Made by a program: the position numbers and the translations under genes. From Streptomyces sp. NBC_00820 (lineage in GTDB: Bacteria; Actinomycetota; Actinomycetes; Streptomycetales; Streptomycetaceae), in NCBI RefSeq assembly GCF_036347055.1, contig NZ_CP108882.1, forward strand, positions 2,121,001 to 2,185,000: DNA of 64,000 nt. Direction: 5' to 3'. The notes beneath the pieces are model-generated. The model saw only the letters and a program-made list of their open reading frames with translations, made no database searches and was not told where the DNA came from. Below, piece after piece: positions 62,315-64,000 of this stretch (position 1 is the stretch's first letter; every line of letters begins with the position of its first letter).

Positions 62315-63280
62315 GTGAACATCGTGCTGTACGCGGTCATCGTGCTCTTCTGGGGCACCACCTGGATCGGCATCAAACTCCAGCTCGGCAGCGTGGACCC
62401 GGCCGTGTCGGTCGCCTACCGCTTCCTGCTGGCCGCCGTCTGCATGTTCGTCTGGACCGGCGTACGCAAGCTGCCCATGCGCTTCCCCTTACGCAGCCAT
62501 CTCCGGCTCGCGCTGGTCGGGTTGCTCATGTACTCCAGCAACTACGTGCTCTTCTACTACTGTTCCGAACACCTGGTCTCCGGCCTGGTGTCGATCATCT
62601 TCTGCCTGTCGGTCGGCTTCAACATCCTCAACGGCCGCCTCTTCCTCAAGCGGCCCGTCTCGCGCACCGTGGTCCTCGGCTCGCTCGCCGGAGTGCTGGG
62701 CCTCGCCCTGGTGTTCGGCAACGACATCACGCACACCAAGGCCTCCTCGGAGCTGCTGACCGGTGTCCTCCTCGGCCTCGGCGCGACCCTGCTGTTCTCC
62801 CTGGGGAACATCACCTCCTCCTGGAACCAGAGCGCGGGCGGCCTGCCGATCGTGCAGTCCACCGCCTGGAGCATGCTGTACGGCGGGGTGTTCACCTCCC
62901 TCGGCTGCCTGGCCGCCGGGAACTCCTTCACCGTCGAGCCCTCGTTCCGCTACCTGGCGGGGCTGGTGTACCTGTCCGTGTGCGGCTCGGCGATCGCCTT
63001 CGTCACCTATCTGACGCTGCTGTCCCGGATCGGACCGGACCGCGCCGCCTTCGCCACCGTGGCCTTCCCCATCGTCTCCCTCTCCCTGTCCACGGTCTTC
63101 GAGGACTACCGGTGGAGCGCCCTCGCCGTGCTCGGCGTGCTGGTCGTCCTGGCGGCCAACGCGGCCATCCTCGCCGGTCCCAGACTGCGCCGGCTGCTGG
63201 GCGGGACGGCCCCGGGCGGGACGGCCGAGACGACCGCGGAACCCCGGCCGGTACCGGAGAGCGGACCGCGCCGTGGCTGA
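62315..63280 (+). CDS. EamA-family (DMT) exporter
   Basis: A 321-residue transporter with ten predicted helices in two EamA repeats (FWGTTWIGIKLQLG in the first, ITSSWNQSAGG between them, GSAIAFVTYLTLLSRIGPDR in the second) and a C-terminal tail rich in Pro, Gly and Glu. DMT proteins of this kind export amino acids and metabolites, RhtA being an example, so it probably exports the product and gives self-protection. A TTA codon at residue 59 (62489-62491) again predicts bldA control. GAAGGAAG precedes the GTG at 62315. Confidence 0.9.
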   Translation: MNIVLYAVIVLFWGTTWIGIKLQLGSVDPAVSVAYRFLLAAVCMFVWTGVRKLPMRFPLRSHLRLALVGLLMYSSNYVLFYYCSEHLVSGLVSIIFCLSVGFNILNGRLFLKRPVSRTVVLGSLAGVLGLALVFGNDITHTKASSELLTGVLLGLGATLLFSLGNITSSWNQSAGGLPIVQSTAWSMLYGGVFTSLGCLAAGNSFTVEPSFRYLAGLVYLSVCGSAIAFVTYLTLLSRIGPDRAAFATVAFPIVSLSLSTVFEDYRWSALAVLGVLVVLAANAAILAGPRLRRLLGGTAPGGTAETTAEPRPVPESGPRRG

Positions 63281-64000
63281 GCCGCCGGCCACACCCCCGG
63301 ACAGCGCGGCGCACACGGGAGGCGCGCCCTCGGACAGCGCGGCACACACGGGCGGCACGCACGCGGGTCTCCCGCCCCAAGGCCGTTACTACCTGCTCCC
63401 CTACGCGGGCGGGGGCCCCGCGGCCTACCGTCCGCTGACCGACCACTGGGCGGCCCGCCCGGACCACTCGCCCGCGGTGGTGCCGCTCGCCTGGCGGTCC
63501 GGGACGTATCTCGGCACGGGCGGACTGCGCGCCCTCGCGGACGACCTGGCCGGCCGTGTCGCCGCGGACCTTCGGCTTCGACCCGGGCTCCGTTACGGCC
63601 TGTTCGGGCACAGCATGGGCGCGCTGGTCGCCTACGAGACGGCCGTCGCGCTCGCCCGCCTCGACTGCCCGGCGCCCGCGGTCCTCGCCGTGTCGGGGCG
63701 GGTGGCGCCGCAGTACGGCTACCGGGCCGCCGTCGACCCCCAGGAGCCGGAGAGCACCGCCGAGTACCTGCGTTCCTGCGGCGGCGCGCTCGCCGAGGCC
63801 GCCGCGGACCCCGAGTTCGTCGAGCTCGTGCGGGAACGGCTGCGGGACGACGTCCTGCTCGGTGCCGGGCACACGCACCGGGAGCGGCCGCCGCTGCCGG
63901 TGCCCGTCGTCGCGTTCGGCGGACGCGACGACCCGCTCGCGGCGCACGCGGAGATGGCGGGGTGGCTGCGGCACGGCGCGGACTCCGGGCGGCTGTGGCT
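63273..64000 (+). CDS. Type II thioesterase, 5' part
   Basis: The first 242 residues of an alpha/beta-hydrolase thioesterase of the GrsT/RifR type, cut by the window edge. LLPYAGGGPAAYRPL is the typical first strand, the nucleophile Ser114 sits in GHSMGALVAYE, and PVVAFGGRDDPL carries the acidic residue; the histidine lies at or beyond the edge. The start GTG overlaps the exporter stop by eight bases. The N-terminus has a duplicated PDSAAHTGG unit. It may hydrolyse the mature amino acid from the carrier or remove wrong acyl groups. Confidence 0.9.
   Translation, partial: MAEPPATPPDSAAHTGGAPSDSAAHTGGTHAGLPPQGRYYLLPYAGGGPAAYRPLTDHWAARPDHSPAVVPLAWRSGTYLGTGGLRALADDLAGRVAADLRLRPGLRYGLFGHSMGALVAYETAVALARLDCPAPAVLAVSGRVAPQYGYRAAVDPQEPESTAEYLRSCGGALAEAAADPEFVELVRERLRDDVLLGAGHTHRERPPLPVPVVAFGGRDDPLAAHAEMAGWLRHGADSGRLW

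Overview
The window is about 72-74% G+C, with strong G/C bias at third codon positions, abundant GTG starts, GGAGG-type ribosome sites and many four-base stop/start overlaps. Gene families (DUF397/DUF5753 regulators, DUF4184, DUF2293, a MocR regulator, TerD paralogues) and the housekeeping order uvrB ... coaE ... rpsA ... polA point to a Streptomyces chromosome, core region. No rRNA, tRNA or CRISPR array was seen.

Layout. 1-3.4 kb: end of an MHS-type transporter, a Ca2+/H+ antiporter, and a TerC-family metal exporter preceded by what looks like a yybP-ykoY manganese riboswitch. 3.6-10.8 kb: a compact accessory island with a TerD gene and a divergent, translationally coupled four-gene operon (alpha/beta hydrolase, caspase-like protease joined to a VMAP-like region, MoxR AAA+ ATPase, vWA protein fused to a TerD domain). 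This has the composition of a MoxR-vWA-VMAP ternary conflict system and is the most notable accessory locus. 10.9-24 kb: uvrB, an MHYT membrane sensor, GDPD, ogt, psuG-psuK, a 154-bp MITE-like element, a methyltransferase, corA, a kinase relative that has lost its P-loop, DUF2293, an orphan gltD-type gene and an AhpD-like protein divergent from a MocR regulator. 25.9-28.5 kb: a WhiJ-like regulatory module (DUF397, XRE/DUF5753, HATPase) with a striking palindromic operator. 28.8-37 kb: an ABC exporter, small proteins, an S4 protein, a family-5 uracil-DNA glycosylase and a hexanucleotide microsatellite inside a possible gene. 37-51.9 kb: TPR protein, coaE, PAC2 protein, rpsA, a methyltransferase with no ordinary start codon, hrpB, a secreted transglycosylase, DUF4184 and polA. 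52-55.2 kb: a 119-bp tandem repeat, an FdhF/YdeP molybdoenzyme and a hotdog thioesterase.

55.7-64 kb: a biosynthetic operon running off the right edge. A good sigma-70-type promoter (TTGAAG-17-TAGGTT) precedes a fold-type-II PLP enzyme, a PaaK-like adenylating enzyme, a SufS-like PLP enzyme, a stand-alone NRPS adenylation domain, a free carrier protein, a TauD/SyrP-like hydroxylase, an EamA exporter and a type II thioesterase. There is no condensation domain in the window. The simplest reading is loading of one amino acid on a free carrier protein, hydroxylation on the carrier, release and export: a modified amino acid or small antimetabolite. Two genes carry a TTA codon, so bldA tRNA dependence is expected. 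I do not recognise this gene combination as a described pathway.

All calls come from reading the sequence. Start codons were chosen by ribosome sites, overlaps, third-position composition and family N-termini.
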